A stretch of 29,895 nucleotides of DNA, from IMG/VR virus record IMGVR_UViG_3300049032_000060, positions 1-29,895 of that record; one strand, written 5' to 3'. The notes beneath the pieces are model-generated. The model worked only from the letters and a program-made list of their open reading frames with translations, was not told the origin of the DNA and did no database searches. Within the stretch, counting starts at the first letter, position 1. Every line of letters starts with the position of its first letter. The DNA comes from a virus. Position numbers and translations under genes: made by a program. Positions 27,946-29,895 of this stretch are shown in pieces.

Positions 27946-29787
27946 ATGCTGGCGAACCTGCACGCCGCCCTGCAGCTCGCGCCTCACGGCGGCGCGAGCC
28001 TGCTGGATGCGACGTTGCATCGCCAGCATGCCGACGGTCACGCGACCTTTCGCGCTCCTTTCGGCTCGAAGCTCTCGGCCTGGTTCGAGGTGCGCGGCGA
28101 GGACGTGCTCGCGTGGGTCGAGAACCACGGCACCACCACGGCGACGGGCCGGCTGTCGCTCACCTTGGGCGGTGTCGAGCGCGTCGCGCACGAGTCGGTG
28201 GCAGTGGGGCCGCGCACGCGCGCAGCGCTGTGGCCGCAGCGGGCCTCGGGCGGCGAGTGGCCCCTCTCGGCGCGCAGCGTTTCGCCTCCGCTCGTCCCGC
28301 CGGTGCGCCCCGGCGTGTCGCAAACCTACCTGTCCTGGCTGCCGCAAACCTACACGCCCATGATGCGCGGCATGTACGAGGAGGCCATGGGCACGGCTGG
28401 CTCGCACGGCGGCTTGCTGAACCCCTGGGACATGGCCTACCTGGCGTCCGGCGACCCGCGCGCGCTTCGCTCGGTCGTGCTGCATGGCCTGGCGGCAGGC
28501 CGCTACAGCATCCACCACCGAGACGCGGCGACGCACGACGTCCTGTCGTTCGCCGCGAACCCGCACCTTTCGAACAACGCATCGAGCCGCGGGCAGCTCA
28601 TCCCTGCCGTGCCGACCGCGAACCGGTGGGCGATCAGCCACCACCCGTCGGTCGGCTACCTGGCGTACCTGCTGACGGGCTGGGAGTTCTTTGCCGACGA
28701 GGTGCGGTTCGCAGCGGCCAACAACCACTTCTCGCAGGACGACCGCACGCGCCAGTTCGCAGCTGGCATCTACCGGACCGACGCCGGGGCCAACACGCCG
28801 CGCGGAGCGGCCTGGGCACTGCGGACACTGCTGCACGCGGCGCTCATCAGCCCGCCAGGCAGCCAGTACGAGCAAGCGCTGAAGGCCAACGTCAAGTACT
28901 ACTTTGACACCTACGCCGCGCCTGGAGCCAGCCCCTTCGGCATGGCCCGCCCGTACAGCGACTACACCGGCGACGACGACGAACTCCATCACGCGCTGTG
29001 GATGGAGGACTTCCTGACGATCGCCCTTTGCTGGATCGCCATGGCGCGCCCTGATGACCAGCAGGCCAGGGCCCTGGCGCACTGGAAGTCAAAGTCGATC
29101 GTCGGCCGCCTCGGCGATCCGGCCGACCCCGCGGCCTTCGACTACCGTGACGCCGCTGTCTACGAGCAAACGATCGCCCCGGGCGACCTCAACGAGGTCC
29201 GGTTCGCGAACCCCACCAGCGGCCCCTGGTATGCCACCTGGGGCGACATGTGGCGGGCGGTGACCAAGGGCCGGTACTCAAGGGTCGATGACGGGCGGCT
29301 GCGCGGCAGCAGTGCCTCGGCTCCCGTGCGGGCTTCGCAGTACTGGGGCATCGTGGCCGCCGCGGCTGCAATGGCCGCACATGTCCGCGCACCAGGCGCT
29401 GACGCAGCACTGTCGCGCCTCACGGGCGCGGCCAACTGGCCCGCCATCGAGGCCGATTTCCGCAACCTGCCCGTATGGGCTGTTTCACCACCAGAGAGGA
29501 CTGCAATGCCCACCCCGAAGATCACCGTCTACGTCGAAGGCACCGAAGAGGAAGTGCAGCTGGAGGTCGTCCGCAGCGCCCCGCCGGTCGATCAGTCGTC
29601 TGAGATCGCGGCGCTGACGGCGCAGCGTGATGCATTGCAGGCGGACAACGCGGCGCTCACGACCCAGGTCAGCACGGTCACCGCCGATCGCGATGCCCTG
29701 CACGAAAAGCTCGTTGCCGCGCGGGCTGAAGCCGACGACGTGGTGCGCGAAGCTGCCGAAGCCCGCCAGGCGCTGGGCAACGACTGA
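27946..29787 (+). CDS. Tail-associated protein resembling an alpha/alpha-barrel carbohydrate-active enzyme, 613 aa
   Basis: ATG 27946. The N-terminal about 130 residues are beta-rich (FGSKLSAWFEVRGEDVLAWVENHGTTTATGRLSLTLGG), an attachment-type domain. Residues about 140-500 are helix-rich with repeated aromatic/acidic segments: NPWDMAYLASGDPRALRSVVLHG, RWAISHHPSVGYLAYLLTGWEFFADEVRFAA, RGAAWALRTLLHAALISPPG, DDDELHHALWMEDFLTIALCWIAM. These resemble, from memory, a family of secreted or tail-borne proteins with a six-hairpin glycosidase-like fold. Acidic residues in DDDE and WMEDF are candidates for catalysis. A tail depolymerase for capsule or exopolysaccharide would fit the position, but activity is inferred. 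The C-terminal about 90 residues are coiled coil, also producible from an internal start. Confidence 0.6.
   Translation: MLANLHAALQLAPHGGASLLDATLHRQHADGHATFRAPFGSKLSAWFEVRGEDVLAWVENHGTTTATGRLSLTLGGVERVAHESVAVGPRTRAALWPQRASGGEWPLSARSVSPPLVPPVRPGVSQTYLSWLPQTYTPMMRGMYEEAMGTAGSHGGLLNPWDMAYLASGDPRALRSVVLHGLAAGRYSIHHRDAATHDVLSFAANPHLSNNASSRGQLIPAVPTANRWAISHHPSVGYLAYLLTGWEFFADEVRFAAANNHFSQDDRTRQFAAGIYRTDAGANTPRGAAWALRTLLHAALISPPGSQYEQALKANVKYYFDTYAAPGASPFGMARPYSDYTGDDDELHHALWMEDFLTIALCWIAMARPDDQQARALAHWKSKSIVGRLGDPADPAAFDYRDAAVYEQTIAPGDLNEVRFANPTSGPWYATWGDMWRAVTKGRYSRVDDGRLRGSSASAPVRASQYWGIVAAAAAMAAHVRAPGADAALSRLTGAANWPAIEADFRNLPVWAVSPPERTAMPTPKITVYVEGTEEEVQLEVVRSAPPVDQSSEIAALTAQRDALQADNAALTTQVSTVTADRDALHEKLVAARAEADDVVREAAEARQALGND
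29506..29787 (+). CDS. Nested small coiled-coil protein (internal start), 93 aa
   Basis: In-frame ATG at 29506, codon 521 of the preceding gene, with GAGAGGA (29494-29500) 5 nt upstream, a strong ribosome site. The product has a beta-like start (MPTPKITVYVEGTEEEVQLEVV) and a coiled coil with heptads (EIAALTAQRDALQADNAALTTQVSTVTADRDALHEKLVAARAEADDV). Either this is a separate protein of the tail cluster, or an ancestral stop between two genes was lost and the two are now fused. Both readings are inferred from the ribosome site and the clear change in sequence character. Confidence 0.55.
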   Translation: MPTPKITVYVEGTEEEVQLEVVRSAPPVDQSSEIAALTAQRDALQADNAALTTQVSTVTADRDALHEKLVAARAEADDVVREAAEARQALGND

Positions 29788-29789
29788 CC

Positions 29790-29895
29790 ATGGAAATCGC
29801 GCGCCTCTACGTCCCTGCGGGCGTGCTGGTGGATGTCAGGAGGGAGGCAGCGCCTGCGCCTACGCCTCCCGCCCCGCCACCACCACCACCACCGC
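29790..29895 (+). CDS. Start of a polyproline-containing gene, cut at window edge
   Basis: ATG 29790, 2 nt after the previous stop. About 35 codons visible: MEIARLYVPAGVLVDVRREA, then APAPTPPAP and a run of prolines to the edge. Short N-terminal unit plus a proline linker suggests a multi-domain tail or fibre-associated protein whose main part lies outside the window. No function can be assigned. Confidence 0.55.
   Translation, partial: MEIARLYVPAGVLVDVRREAAPAPTPPAPPPPPPP

Noticed and set aside
1-29895. tRNA, rRNA, insertion sequences
   Set aside because: No cloverleaf-like sequence, rRNA segment or transposase was noticed on reading; a formal scan could not be run.

Overview
The window is a high-GC, lambda-type siphophage genome segment (prophage or phage contig). 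It carries a regulatory and early region, a replication region, a complete head module and most of a tail module, nearly all on the + strand. GC content, codon use and the kind of proteins (GpA-type terminase, DUF6148-like neck protein, DUF1799-like GT partner, Ig-domain lipoprotein) suggest a Burkholderiales host, for example the Rubrivivax/Leptothrix/Methylibium group. That host assignment is inference from resemblance, not from a search.

Layout. 1-736 (-): 5' part of a lipoprotein with a polyproline linker and an Ig-like domain, running off the left edge. 866-1261 (+): unknown protein. 1173-1718 (-) and 1792-2369 (+): divergent control region with a repressor-like XRE protein, two matched ACCG-N4-CGGT operators over an apparently leaderless promoter, and a rightward mini-operon of an HTH protein, a two-helix membrane protein and an acidic 56-aa protein, closed by an intrinsic terminator at 2449-2483. 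2485-2806: a 40-aa leftward ORF, a 13-bp inverted repeat and a repeated ACCGGTTA motif. 2807-4579: second HTH protein, HNH endonuclease and small early proteins. 4641-6811: DnaB-type helicase and RusA resolvase; the 5' part of the RusA gene holds 13 copies of GGGACA, a candidate in-gene replication origin. 6808-8342: unknown proteins and a tail-like protein.

8430-16847 is the head and neck module: small and large terminase, DUF6148/gpW-like protein, portal, protease with nested scaffold, capsid cement protein, major capsid protein, FII-like joiner, U-like tail terminator and two paralogous small proteins. 16885-29895 is the tail: tube protein, G/GT chaperones joined by a textbook -1 frameshift signal (GGGAAAC plus a 12-bp stem), a 1660-aa tape measure protein, then a tail-tip and fibre set that does not match lambda M-L-K-I-J. 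It includes a LamG-like protein and a 613-aa protein resembling an alpha/alpha-barrel carbohydrate-active enzyme with a second translation start inside its 3' end. The last gene runs off the right edge in a polyproline stretch.

No integrase, lysis cassette, tRNA, CRISPR array or insertion sequence is visible. Both ends of the window lie in proline-codon low-complexity DNA, so an assembly break at these points is likely. The most interesting items are the GGGACA array, the paired late-promoter-like elements (11162-11190 and 12975-13003), the twin-operator leaderless promoter, the frameshift signal, and the two nested in-frame genes.
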